Source: Suillus spraguei (lineage: Eukaryota; Basidiomycota; Agaricomycetes; Boletales; Suillaceae). From it: a stretch of DNA of 64,000 nt. The stretch is from assembly GCA_016800925.1 (NCBI GenBank), contig JABCPU010000327.1, forward strand, positions 1 through 64,000, in the 5' to 3' direction. The notes below the pieces were generated by a model that saw nothing but the letters and a program-made list of their open reading frames with translations, searched no databases and was not told the DNA's origin. Positions 49,654-61,448 of the stretch are shown piece by piece; position 1 is the first letter of the stretch; each line of letters opens with the position of its first letter. A program made the position numbers and the translations under genes.

Positions 49654-52600
49654 ATGAGGGTTACCTAGGATATTTCCAACAGATTCTCATCACATTAAAC
49701 ACTGTCTAGAGGGAGTCATGCAAGGTCAAAAGCACTCTTTGAATTCTGCCTTGCAGTTGGTTTTGAGTTTTGGGCACACCCACACAGGACTCTGAAGAAT
49801 TAACATCTTCATCAGCAGGTAGCACATCCTCAAAATGTCTTGGGATGGGCCTAAGTGTGCATCACAAAGGCCATCGACCTGCATCTGCTACTATAGAATG
49901 AGGCGCAAGGGCAACAGACATATAATATTAAGAAAGTGCACACCAGAGATATAATAATCTTGTTCCTCACCAGCCTCCATTGCAATATCAATAGCATTAT
50001 GATCAGCCTGAGAGTCATTGAATGCAAAAGTCAGTGTACTAGCACAAACAGTACCAGCTGTGTTGATGGGCTCAGGACTCAGAAGCATACCAAATCCCTC
50101 AGGTTCGCAACAAGCTATGGGTTTCAAACAATAATTATTTGTAAATTGGACCAGTCCAAGCTACGAGGTAGGTCAAATTATGATGTTTTGGCCAGGTATG
50201 AGATTAGTGACATATGCTGCCGTGGTGAGTGCTAGTCATAATAACCAGTGAGGACTTTTGCAATGCTTAAACAGACTCTCTTGCCCAGTCCCGCCTTCTC
50301 TCCATACCTAAAGAGCTTGCCTTCTGATAATGCTTGCACTTTGAATGATGTCTGTTGAGGCCATGAGTGTCACAAGCCACAAACGAATTAACACAAGGGC
50401 AGAGACTAGGACTCAAACAAAGGTTATCATAAGAAGAGAAAGGAGCAAGGACGTCTCGGATTGCTACTATGTAGATACAAGAGGTTTGAACTAAAGAATT
50501 ACTACAACAAAACTAGCTAACTATATACACATATTGAAACTGAGATATAAACTGAGTTTGAAACTACTAGCCAATCATAAATAGAAATGAGAATCGTACG
50601 ATGTGATAGTTGTGATATTGTTATGATATCATATTCTAGAAGGTTCTAAGATCACATGATACTATCTATCTTATCTTATCCGATAGCATCATAAAAGATT
50701 TCTTCATCTTCATTAGGAAGTTCAGTTATAGAAGCGGATATGGGGATTTCGATAGGGTTAGGGTTTGTCTTAGCGCTGGGTTTAGACGCTTTAGGGAAAT
50801 TGAGAAAGGAATAATGATTTGTATTTGGAATTTGTGACAATGAGAATCTGTATCCCTCATCCAAGAGCAATGTGGTGCACTTCAGGACACCATTGAAAGG
50901 ATGAGGGCAAAAAACACAATCCAAGGTGGTCGCATTCCACTTCCACCATGATGGTTTGACTGGGGACCCTCATCCGCATTACCCTAGTAGTCATGATTAT
51001 ATCTGAGTCTTCATCAAGCATTACCATATTTGTCTCAAATCCTCTATGTAGTTTGGCCCTGGACTTCAACATTCATGATACTATCTGCATGATAGGGCAG
51101 AAGAAGGGTAACAAATACAATCTCGAGATATATTATATAAGACCACTGCACTAAGCTGAACACACAAAACAAGACAGAGGATGACTTGTGAAAGTAAAAA
51201 TGTGATGAAAGATGATGCTATATACTAATAGTATATTTTTTGGATCGCCCTTAGGTTATGCACCCCATGCCATAGGAGGTATGTAGTCAGGCATCAGAAG
51301 ACTTGTGTGCTTAACTCTCTTTGCACAAGCATCTTCCTTGTGCTTCAGGAGCAGTAAGAGTTGGGTATACTATTGGACTCGGTAGTGTGATGCCAAGGAA
51401 ACGCTGTAGTTGGCACTCAACATTTGTGACAATGGTATCTTTTTCTCCTAAAGATATTCTGCTCACGCACTCAGACACTGGCTGTGTATGATGAATCATG
51501 CCTTGTACGCGCATCCATCACTCTCCACCAGGCCAACTTATCAGATGCGTGTCATGTAAATTCGATGGCATGGGCATAGCTGTCATATCCCATAATTTCG
51601 GTCCACTCAAATCCATCAAATTCTGCCGTGAATTGGTGTCAGCGAGCACAACATTTGGCCCAGGCTACTGATAATCTGCGGACTTACCCATTGTCACCTT
51701 TAAGCTCAAGACCTTGTGAGAAATGGTAGGAGCATTGGAATCAGAATTAGGATAACATGAAGAGATCTACTGTAGTATTACATAAGTAAGCATAATAATG
51801 CCCCCGCTGAGCGCTGAAGCACTCAGACCTGCAGAATTCATTCGGGGTCAAACTATTATCAGAATAACAGCAAGGCGGCCGGTCACATATTAAACTTGCT
51901 AGAGTACGCGTATTTATACAATGATAGAGCTAATATTATTTCACTCGAAGTCACGAAGTCATCTCATTCGCGCAGGTGGTTCCACTCTGAACCGAAGTCA
52001 CAAAGTTATCTCATCCACGCAGGGGGCGCACCTAGAACGGCCGGCGGTGAACAGCGAACCGATAGGGGTGCCTCATTCGCGCACTTGGAGATGCGATTAG
52101 GGTACTGGTCCTGTAGACTAGAACGCACCACATTTTCCTACATAGAGTACCTCTCTGCAAAGGACAGAAATAAGAATAAGAATTTTTTCACATCTCGTCT
52201 CCACAACCACAAGCCTCAGGATCGACCGACCCAGAAATGCCCAACTGTGTCGGCAGAAACGAAGAGGCACGCAACTGTGAGTAGAAGTGAGTAGTAGCGT
52301 TGGCCTAGTCTTCTGCAGGCAGACAAGACAGAAAGAAAATAGCCTTCGGTCAGACACTACTACCTACTGCCATGGGACGCCGTAAACTCACTGTAACAAC
52401 TCACAGCGTTGCGTTCAGCTCGAGTACCAGTAAGAAGCGTTTTCTCCACTTAATTATCCCGACCACATAACTGTGAAATAAATAAATAAATCTATTCACT
52501 CACAATGGCCTTACCTCTAATTGCATGGTGTTCTCTCTCTCTCTGGTGTTGTTGATCCGATGGCAAGAACAGTAGGATGCCTAATTTTGTGCGCTGAAAC

Positions 52601-53618
52601 CAGATCATATTAGGCATGGTTCTTTTATTAGCAAACAAAAGTTCACCCGCAACCAACTTCTCTTCAACGTACATCCATGTCTCATCGCCTCGTGTCAACA
52701 AAAATACGACCATATCTTCAACGTCCGAAAGGGTAAAGAGGTTCAAAGTTTTCGCATGGATCTTGAAAACCTTCTAGTGGTGGGACTCTATGGGTCGACG
52801 TGAGCCTGTCAGTCTCCTGCATGCGCTGAGGATTTTGATGTGGGCTGCAAGTACTGCTTCAAGAGCCATTAGGATGGGAGGATTTAAATCATGTGGGGAC
52901 AAGGCCAAGTTCTGAAGACTACCGTGATGGTGAACTTTCACGTAGGAGGCTTAGGATATTAATATTGCTGTCCAACATACTAAAGGCACTCGCGGGATAG
53001 GTTGAGCTGGGTTTGAAGTCGCGGGAAGTTCTAATAATAGAATTCTTGTACTCGTGGTCACAACATGTTTCGAAAACTCAGTTCCTAAGATAACACGGCT
53101 CGGGCTGGTGAGCCTAAAGTACTGTGTTCGGTGTTCTTCAGTGCCGAAGAACAACAGACCATAACAGAATGTCATTGGAGCAGCCGCAGCGCCTATAACA
53201 TTCAATAATGGCGAGATCTAATGTTCCGTGCACCATGGCAATTCGAAGTGCCTGGGAAAGAAGTACTGTTACTATTAGCTTTGCAGGTTCGTCCATCAGA
53301 TAGTTCCAGTAGAAGCAATCAATACAGTGCTCCGGATCCTTCCGAGGCAATCATAGTTTTCAAGTGAGCTAGGTGTGTACCATCAATATTAATATTACCC
53401 CGACAGTGCTCATTCTGCAAGTCATCAATTGATCGTAGATCAACCTAGTATCTAGCACAGCTTGTGACTTCGAATTTGACGCCAAGCTCTATAGCCATGT
53501 CCTACTTGAACACAAAAACGGCCGTACCGAACAGTCATTACCCGAAATTAAAAACTCATTGAACATATGTATATGTTTAGTAATTGCAGGGTTAGTATAA
53601 AGCCTTGCAACTGTATCT
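49654..53618. other. Repeat-rich region without a supportable gene
   Basis: About 4 kb. 49654-50300 may hold the eroded N-terminal part of the KDZ gene. From 50.3 to 53.6 kb I see only short frames on both strands without known domains (for example 53350-53138 and 52746-52492, minus). The dispersed repeat at 52001-52171 lies here. Confidence 0.4.
52001..52171 (+). repeat. Dispersed repeat, copy 2 (first copy at 7729)
   Basis: Ordered similarity to 7729-7912, including C.A.AACGGCCGGCGG and the terminal GGACAGAAAT. Directly upstream, a segment of about 43 bp is repeated twice (GAAGTCAC.AAGT.ATCTCAT.C.CGCAGG near 51948-51975 and 51993-52022). Confidence 0.6.
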
Positions 53619-53675
53619 TTGGTCGAACAGGCTTACCACCAGGTCAGCCGGCCTGACATCCGTCGCGGAAACACT

Positions 53676-54870
53676 ATGGATCCCGACCACAACTTGCCTC
53701 CCACCTCTACTGGACAGTCCTCACAGTCTCAGGGACAGCCTTCTCAACAGGAGCGTTCACCATCCGTGGAACCCGAACATGTAGACAGAGGAGATCATTC
53801 CCAGATTCAGCTAGTGGCGACTGAGGAGCCCCTCCCTGGTAGTTCAGAGGGAGATCGTCCCCAGAGTCAGTCGGTGGCAACTGAGAAACCTCCCCTTAGC
53901 AGTTCAGAGGGACATTCACCAGCTCGCGGTCGCAGTGATCGATATCCAGTACTTGAGCCTTCTCCACCTCCTCCAGTTGCAAGAAATAACCTGAGGGACG
54001 GACACCTCGCGCGTGGACCGTCGCGTCGCTCAGTTGCGGGCCATGCTCGTCCCAATGCATCTGCCATAGGCTGGATAGTGCCCGAAATTGAAGAGAAACC
54101 TCACGTTTGTGATACCTGACACCTTTGAACCGTCATTTAGTCCTAATCCTGACCTCACAGCGACGTACAATCGGAGAGCGACTTGCCCCAACTATTGTTA
54201 ATGCGGAGAGAGAGAGGGTGCAATATGCCTCAAAAGGTTAGTTGCAAAAATCTTGTCATTTCGGTATCCCGGCATGAAAGGACTCGTCAAGTTGTTGTTT
54301 CTGCGAATTTTCTGACAATGTTCCTTGTTTGAAGCACGAATGACGGGCTTTGCATTGAACATGGCGATAGGTTTGCAAGTTATACTTGGGGCCCTCACTA
54401 CTGGTATTTCGGCAGCCACGTCGGGTAGGCAGGTTAGTTCAAACAATTCCACGAGGATTTATGACAAACTGACCTAGAGGTCATCGAACTAGACTTCGAT
54501 TGGCATATCAATTCTCGGTGTGTATTACGTCTTTCAAATCAGATTTGAAGTTTAATTAGTTTAATATACTTCAGGCGGCTTGACGACCATGGTCGCATCC
54601 TACCTCGCTCGCGCACGGGGGTCAAACGAACCAGAACTATCCATAACTCGTGTCAAGGACCTGGATCATTTCTTGAGAGACTGCTTAGCTTTTGATATGG
54701 ACCATGGGCACGAGTATGGGACACCTGAGCTAGATGCTCGGTTAGAACAGTTCAGAGGAAGGTTTGAAGAACTTCTTGGAAACGCTGATGGGTAGGTCGT
54801 TCTGTTTGCATTACTCGGGCTACGCCTGACGACCGGTTGTAGGCAACGAAAACTTTCCCCGCCGGTGTGA
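53676..54870 (+). CDS. SLATT-domain protein (fungal SLATT)
   Basis: Six exons (53676-54104, 54161-54236, 54335-54432, 54493-54517, 54575-54791, 54843-54870) join in frame to about 290 residues. Start at MDPDHNLPPTS; an in-frame Met 19 codons upstream is possible. The first half is disordered, rich in Ser, Gln and Pro, with a repeated module (LVATEEPLPGSSEGD, SVATEKPPLSSSEGH). Then RRTIGERLAPTI leads to two membrane helices (TGFALNMAIGLQVILGALTT and ILGGLTTMVASYLARARG) and a charged tail (NEPELSITRVKDLDHFLRDC). This is the layout of the SLATT_fungal family. In bacteria SLATT proteins are predicted membrane effectors of conflict systems; the fungal role is unknown. No obvious partner gene lies nearby. 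Confidence 0.75.
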
Positions 54871-55398
54871 ATGTAATTATTTTAGGGTCTTATGACGCAC
54901 ATCCTACGAGGTCCCCCTGCCATTCATTTTGTCTAATGCATTTCCGAGTGATCATGACTTCACTTCGCTGATTCTTTCATGACACATACCACCTTTCCCT
55001 AAATACGATACCACTGTAGGTTACTACTTGTTTACTAATACACGTACTGTTCTTTTGACATCCAATTTTCTCAAAGTGCGAGTAAGATGCCAGATCACTG
55101 CATTGGCTAGGCAAACACCACATGCATATTTGGTCTATTAAGGAGAGAGGAATCGTATTGTTGGAGGAGCAGCCACTTTTCCTAATGCACGGGCTATTGT
55201 CTGCTCGACATGTGTGGGATGATACTCTATTGATATCTCATTACTAGTGGTATGCTTATCGATAGCTTTTGATTACCCAATTACCAAGTGACGCGTTGAG
55301 CGCACGTGATACTAACATCTGCACACGTGATCTCCTTCATAAGTGTCGGCAGGACGGTGAAGCTACAATAGCGAGCACCTAGTGCGTCAAAGACCAAG
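54871..55398. other. Intergenic region between SLATT gene and NC2-alpha
   Basis: No gene seen. Holds the 3' flank of the SLATT gene and the presumed promoter of the next gene. Confidence 0.4.
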
Positions 55399-56160
55399 AT
55401 GAAGACCAAAAACAAACAGACAAAGTTCCCCGTTGTGAGCTCCCACGACAAAGCGCTCATCTAACGACTCGTAGCTCATGTCTGAGGACAGGCACGAATC
55501 AAGAAGATTATGCAGAAAGATGAAGAAGTTGGGAAGGTTGCGCAAGCTACGCCAGTGGTTATTTGTACGTCTTCGCGCACCAATCTATTCTTTATCTCAC
55601 TGACGCGCTTTGCTTCTGATCTCAATGTTTGGCATCCTTGGTGCGATAGCAAAAGCATTGGAGCTATTCCTGGCTATGATCGTGGACGAGGCGGCCAAAG
55701 TCACGGTTGAACGGGGGGCAAAGAAGGTTGAAGCTTATCACCTGTGCGTTCATTGCTATCCTAACCACTATTTTTTTTGTGATTCTATACACACAGAAAG
55801 CATGCGATTGAAACAACAGAGATGTTGGATTTCCTGAAAGAAATCGTTGAATCTGTACCTGACCCTTCAGCGGGTGGCACCATCGACCTACAGGCTGAGG
55901 CGGCAGAGAACGCAAAGCGAAAGAGGAGCAAAGCGAAGAAAAATGGAGCCGCACCTGGAGAGGGCCCAAAGAGGAGGCGGAAAAAGAAAGAGGACGCTGA
56001 CATGGAGGGCGTGCAGGAAGAGAAAATGGAAGAGGCAAAGTCTGAGGAAGGAGAAGCTCGAATGGAAGACGATGAAGATACACATGAAGAGTCTTCGTCT
56101 CATCCCCGGCACCGACGAAGTGATGATGGGGAGGATGACATGCCATACGTACCACGATAA
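55399..56160 (+). CDS. BUR6: NC2-alpha / DRAP1-type histone-fold transcription cofactor
   Basis: Alpha subunit of negative cofactor 2, which with NC2-beta binds TBP on promoters and represses or modulates RNA polymerase II initiation; nuclear. Exons 55399-55434, 55492-55564, 55650-55743 and 55797-56160 join to 188 residues. The N-terminal histone fold reads KFPVARIKKIMQKDEEVGKV, then ATPVVISKALELFLAMIV, VTVERGAKKVEAYHLK and HAIETTEMLDFLKEIVE. The C-terminal half is low-complexity and charged, with a likely nuclear signal (KRRRKKKE) and an acidic stretch. The tail is longer than in yeast Bur6. It converges on the Sld5 gene, whose stop lies about 150 bp away. Confidence 0.88.
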
Positions 56161-56308
56161 CAAAATGCGAGTGGTGTTGGGTTGGTGCCAGAAGTCTAAA
56201 GTGTGCGCTGTAACAGCTTCGTGATATTTATCATTTTCATCATATCCCATATCCCCTTGTCCATCCCATCTGACCAGTCGTACTGTATAGCATAATCCTA
56301 GCTAGAAC

Positions 56309-57336
56309 CTACACAAGTTCTACCTCGCCCCGAGCAATTAGTTGCTCCACCACCGAATACGGAGTTAAAGATATATGCCCTTTCTGCATATCTAATGCGG
56401 TCCCACTGAAGGTCTGATTAGAGAAATCACATTGGTCGATATTCAGCAACATACTCTGGTAACCGCACTGGTGGACAATCTTGCCGAGCAAGCACAAAGA
56501 CTGCACGGGCCTTGTCTGGTTCAGTAACTAGACACGGTCGTAAGTACCACTCTGCTCAATGAAATGCCGACTTCCGTACCCATGGAAGGCACAAAAGGAG
56601 GCTGATCATCAAGGGTCTGCTGTGTATCTGGCAAACTCTGCAGAACTGAATGGTAAAAATGTTGATCCGTCAAACGGGCAAACCTGGGGATAAAAACATT
56701 AGCCCCCATACTACTTCTCGCGAGGGCCATAACATACCGACGCGCATGCTCAACTTCGCTTTCTGAGAGGCGCTGCTGAACTTCAGGGTTTGTCATGATA
56801 TACCGAGCAAACTTCTCGATCTGTAATACATGATGTAGTATCTGAAAAAGAAAGTAGAAAGGAGGGAATAACCTTGAATAGACGGGTGCGGAGGTATGAT
56901 CTCACTATAAATTTGACTCGTTCTACCTCTGTCTGAACGAGCATGATGCGAAAGTGTTCCTCCTCAGAGGAAGAAGGGTCTGTGCGAAGGAGCTGTACAG
57001 TTTCAGACTGCATCGATCGAGTCAGATTTGTCTGCTGATCAATTCAAGGTCACGACATGGCTCACCAACCTGACTCCTGATGTGGTCAAGCAGTCCCGCC
57101 AATAACTCTCCTTCATTTGGGAGAATATCAGGCGAGTGCCGCTCGTTCATCCAATGTCTTATAAGCTGCTGTAGTGGCGTTTCTTCTTCTTCCTCGAGCA
57201 TGAAGGGAGGTACATCTGGTATTTCCGCATCGTCATCTCGTGGGGCTTGTCGAAGTCGCTCTTGAAAAGCATTATTGTTAGCGGCACGGCCGGGTCGGTC
57301 GAGGTTTGTGAAAAAATCATCATCGTCGATGTCCAT
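56309..57336 (-). CDS. SLD5: Sld5, GINS complex subunit
   Basis: Subunit of GINS, which with Cdc45 and Mcm2-7 forms the replicative helicase; nuclear. Start at 57336 (MDIDDDDFFTNLD). After the acidic N-terminus come TPLQQLIRHWMNERHSPDIL and ELLAGLLDHIRSQ. A splice leads to SETVQLLRTDP, then EEHFRIMLVQTEVERVKFIV and RSYLRTRLFK, then IEKFARYIM (splice) with EVEHARRYVMALARSSMG. After a further splice comes the C-terminal domain: VTEPDKARAVFVLARQDCPP and RLPD, then GTALDMQKGHISLTPYSVVE and ARGEVELV, ending at 56309. The last intron must end at the second of two close AG sites (after CTTCAG) to keep RLPDGT in frame. This order of alpha-helical core and small beta domain is that of Sld5 rather than the other GINS subunits. 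Confidence 0.88.
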
Positions 57337-57607
57337 GAATATTAATCAGGTGTTACTAGATCTTGGTTCCGCAAGAGTCCGAGTCCTTCGTGATCAACAA
57401 ACATTAACACAGTTCTAGTCACCATCTGATCGCGTTTCAGTGATGTCGTTATCAAAATTTGTACATATGTAACACAAACTATCTCGACACTATGGTACAT
57501 GGATATTATGTGCTGTGCAGAATCACGAAAGCGACGCTGCGAGCATATAAGATCCATTTTATCAATTGATTACACGGGAAATATTCACGACATGATAACA
57601 GATTCAA

Positions 57608-58327
57608 TCACGCAGCGTCATTCTCAACAAGCTTTCCGCAAATGATATATTTATTCGAGAAGTGCTCAATCCATCCTGTGTGTCTCAGTATGAGCGATTA
57701 CTACTGTTCAAGCAACTAATTTGACCTCACCTTTCATGTTCTCGCTATGCAATCGATAACCCCATAAGCAATGCAAAGATGGAAACAAGTAAGTTCTTAC
57801 ATTTCATCTGGTTGGAGATCCTGGAGCTTGTCAAGAGGTTGGTCAACCGCCGTTAACATTTCTGATGGTATATGAATTAGGTGTCGTGTAAGGAATGTCC
57901 AATGGTTCACCCACCCAACTCAAAAGACTGCTTGGCCATACCACGAGATGCGTCACGACCAGCAAAATTACCGTACATGCCATCTATAAGTGTGAGTCAG
58001 TCCTTATACTGAACTGACGAGGCAAGCAGACGTGCCTGGCCCATAAAAGTTCCTGCCCGCTGTTACGTCGAACACGATGCCGTTGATGGCGAGCAAAATT
58101 CTACCTCCGTCCTTGCCGTTGAATGGTTCTAGTGTCTTCGGGGTATATGTCTTGAACAACACAGTGGGAGGGTGTTCCTTGGGCATCCATGAGTAACCGT
58201 GCTTGAATTCGCTGGGGATTGTTTTAGGTGTGGATGTGGAAGGGAAAACGATCTGCTGCACGGAGTAGAGAATATAAATGAGGAGAGCTGTATTGACGGG
58301 AGTACCAAAGTCGAGAGTGTAGGTCAT
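57608..58327 (-). CDS. DAP1: DAP1/MAPR-like cytochrome b5-fold heme-binding protein
   Basis: Membrane-associated progesterone-receptor family; in yeast Dap1 supports cytochrome P450 Erg11 in sterol synthesis. Start at 58327 (MTYTLDFGTP), then one membrane helix (NTALLIYILYSVQQIVF). The b5-like domain follows: TPKTLEPFNGKDGGRILLAI, then GIVFDVTAGRNFYGP, GMYGNFAGRDASRGMAKQSF and MLTAVDQPLDKLQDLQPDE. The last exon reads GWIEHFSNKYIICGKLVEND and stops at 57608. The Tyr of NFYGP fits the heme-ligand region. The join to the last exon needs an acceptor at TGAG before ACACAC. This join is the least certain. Confidence 0.85.
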
Positions 58328-58648
58328 GTCGATGTTACGTCGATGTTAGTGGTGGTTCAATGCGAGGCGGCGGCAGCGGACAAACCCGCTCAAAGTTACT
58401 AATATTATGAACAGGCTGCGCCGTGACGTGGCTTGTCCCTACCAATTGGCACTGCATAAATGGTCCTGGCCATCAATTTTAACTTTCGATGAAACAAATG
58501 TCTTATTGATCTACTAGTATCCAGGGAGGATCATTGTACATTAACTGAAGTCCAGGCTGTTCTGCAGAACACGCAGTGACATGATCACCCCGTAACATTA
58601 GTGCCCACTTTTTCCATCATACCCTGTACGACGGCCATAGATTGCGAC

Positions 58649-59199
58649 ACATCAGTGACTCATGCGTTCACTGATGTTCATTCTTTACTTACAACTTTTA
58701 CTGCAAGTACAACTTATTCTTATATACCTCATGCAATGTAGTGCATCACATTTCTAATGAAGTATGTAGCACAATATACAGATACTAGTATACCAAGCAT
58801 GCAGCTTCCAAATGCAAGTGTTTGAGATTTACATAAATATGCAGGTCAATGGTGGTGCTAATAGAACAAACACATCGCAGGCATCACTCTCAGTGTGGGT
58901 GGTACATATACACCTACATAATATGCCACTCACACTGAGAGTGATGCAAGGCCTGCATTTGCGTCGCGATATATTTATTTATTTTGTGGCTGATTGGAAT
59001 CAGATGGTGTTGTCATTGTGCAATTGAAGCCGTCCACATACCAGTAATTGCCAGGTTTTGGACCTTTGATAATGACCAGAAACGTTTTCTCCGGTTCAGT
59101 AGGTACACTACATTTTTCCATGGTGATGTTGCAGTCTACCGGCAGCTGCTGGAATATGTTTGCTATCTACCAAAAGTACTGTCACTTTTGGTAGACAGC
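58649..59199. repeat. Cluster of three short hairpins
   Basis: 58649-58658 with 58668-58677: perfect 10-base arms. 58881-58902 with 58926-58947: 22-base arms, one mismatch (17 perfect). 59162-59177 with 59184-59199: 16-base arms, one mismatch, 6-base loop. The region between the DAP1-like gene (58327) and DnaJ (59559) has no gene of its own. Confidence 0.7.
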
Positions 59200-59414
59200 C
59201 AACATTCGCTGCGCTAGTGTTTAGCATGTTTGAAATGGCCGAAATGCGAACTGAAGCTAATTAAGTTACAGTGAGTTCAATGATAAACTACGGATAGACA
59301 TTGTCTTCTTACCCTGACATAATTGCCGTACTATGCAGCATACATAAGCAGGTGGATGTTTGGTGGCAACTCGGCCTTCCCTGACTCCCACTGAGGTGGG
59401 AAGAGGTTTTGTCG

Positions 59415-59505
59415 GATCCAAACGTTCAGATAGGATTTGTTAGCCCCGGTTGCAATTGGATGGGTGACCAATAATTTCCTTTCAGGGTTACTACTTGGTT
59501 ACTAC
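59415..59505 (+). other. Possible 5S rRNA-derived fragment
   Basis: GGATGGGTGACC, preceded by a TTAGCCCCGGTT-like stretch, resembles the internal control region and 3' half of eukaryotic 5S rRNA. The 5' half and the closing helix do not match, so at best it is a truncated pseudogene or a 5S-derived SINE head. Confidence 0.25.
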
Positions 59506-59558
59506 TTCTAGCCAAGCAGCTGCCTTTCGACCCTTTTGCTAGTCTCTGAACGACGACA

Positions 59559-61301
59559 ATGAATTCTGCATATCCAGTCCAGCAGTCACGACAGTATACC
59601 CCCCACATACGCTCTCAGTGCGAACACTGTAACGTTCAGGTTGAGTTTCCAGTACCGTCTCCTACTCCGCCACAGGGTACATTGTTGCGCGTCCGTTGCT
59701 TTAAGTGTCAATCAACCTATACACATGCGTTCTACTCTACGCAGCTACCAGCTGGCTACTCTACTACATCGAGCTCAATGCATGCGCATAATCCGACAGG
59801 CTCTGGAAGTACACCACCACTTTCAAATGCCAGGAAGGGTCGTAAAATCGGCACGCAGGAGAAACCATTGGAAACAGGGTACTATGACCTTCTAGGTGTT
59901 CCCATAGACGCAAGCACAGATGATATCAAGAAATCGTACCGTACGGTATACCTCGATTTATAACAGTAGGTCTCTCACTTACCTGCTTTATCAAGGACGG
60001 CTTGCAATAAAGCATCATCCTGACAAAAATCGCGATGACCCGCACGCAGAGGAAAGGTTCAAGGAGATTGCCATTGCGTATCAGACCTTGTCTGACACAG
60101 AGCTCCGCAAGAAATACAACGAGTTTGGTCCCAAGGAGAGTCAGCCAGAAGGAGGTTTCGTCGACCCGGAGGAAATATTTGGGGCAATGTTCGGTGGACA
60201 GAGGTTTGCACCAATAATTGGCCAGATCAGTCTCGCAAAGGATATGAAAGCTGCCCTACAAGAGGTAGAAGAAACAGAGGACGAAGACGGTAAGAGCGTG
60301 AAACGTGATGCAAAGGGCAAGGAGATCCTGAGTGAAGAAGAGAAGGCTCGAAAGGAGGAGAAAGAGAAGAAAGTGTCGGCAGAGGTACTCCCTTTTTGTT
60401 TCGTTCCACATAAATCTTATGACACTGTTCTCAGAAAGCAGCAGCTCGTGCAGAGCGAGTCCAGAAACTGTAAGATTTTATGATCTCTGACTCTTTGAGA
60501 TTCATGACTTTTGCAGCGTGGAAAACCTCGAGCGGAAACTTAGCATATTTACCGAGTCCGCAACAGGTCCATATGATCCTGAAGTTACAAATAGCTGGCG
60601 TACTATCTGCCAGCTTGAAGCGGAGTGCGTATATCGTGCACATACATATCACACTCGCTGAAATCATCCTTCCAGGGATCTCAAGGAGGAGTCTTATGGT
60701 GTCGAGCTTCTGCAGGCCATAGGTTTCGTGTATGTCTCGAAAGCAAAGCACTATCTTGCCACAAATCAGACGTTGTTCGGGGTCGGCGGCTGGTTCCACA
60801 ACGTCCAGGGAAAATACCACGTATTCAGCGAAACGTAAGTACTAAGATCTGTCAACGCCGTCTTATATTGACATTAAGTAGTGTATCAACACTACGATCG
60901 GCGATCGAATTGAAAGCCGTCTTTGATCAGATTGCAGCAGCGGAGAAAGCTGGAAACCTCACTCCGGAGGAAAAGAAGAAATTAGAAGTGCAGGCTGCTG
61001 AGAAAGGCATTCAGGCCATTTTCAAGGTTCTTCATCTTCTATTTGAAGCCATTGACACGTTTGACGATGTTGTCAGGGCACGAAGCTCGAAATTGAGTCT
61101 GTATTGCGCGAAACTTGTGACCGTGTCCTTGAGGACCCGACAGTATCCCGCCCTAAAGCCCAGATGCGGGCTGTTGCGATGCAGATTCTTGGAGAATCAT
61201 ACGTGGCGATCAGAAAAGACGTAGATGGACATCCAGACGAAAGCGAATATGTGAGGATCGACACGAAGAGCAGTCGAGAAAAAGACCGCCAACGTTCTTG
61301 A
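59559..61301 (+). CDS. DnaJ cochaperone with DnaJ-X domain (Caj1/Djp1-like)
   Basis: J-domain protein that stimulates Hsp70 ATPase; yeast relatives Caj1 and Djp1 act in the cytosol, Djp1 in organelle import. Seven exons: 59559-59940, 59996-60384, 60435-60469, 60517-60624, 60676-60834, 60882-61026 and 61077-61301. They join to 480 residues. Domain order: an N-terminal segment with two Cys pairs (CEHC and CFKC, about 26 residues apart), possibly a small zinc ribbon; the J domain (YYDLLGVPIDA, then HHPDKN with the essential HPD); FGAMFGG; and a charged region EEEKARKEEKEKK. The DnaJ-X domain follows: EESYGVELLQAIGFVYVSKA, then FGVGGWFHNVQGKYHVFSE, VLRETCDRVLEDPTVS and AVAMQILGESYVAI. Convergent with the TyrRS gene, 148 bp between stops. 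Confidence 0.9.
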
Positions 61302-61448
61302 TCTACTGCATTCCGCTATACCAAACAATACATCTTACCCATAATTTAGCTGTTTCCACTCATCTAATCACTTCTCTTCGTGCATGTCCATGTCAATTAT
61401 ACATTCCATACGTCGTACTTCTCACATTCGTGGCTAATTAAAGTCATC

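Noticed and set aside
50740..50775. TTAGGG-like words suggesting a telomere or interstitial telomere repeat
   Set aside because: Fewer than two consecutive units; chance level.
50676..51072. Overlapping minus-strand frames (82 and 71 codons) as a gene
   Set aside because: They do not join by plausible introns and show no known domain.
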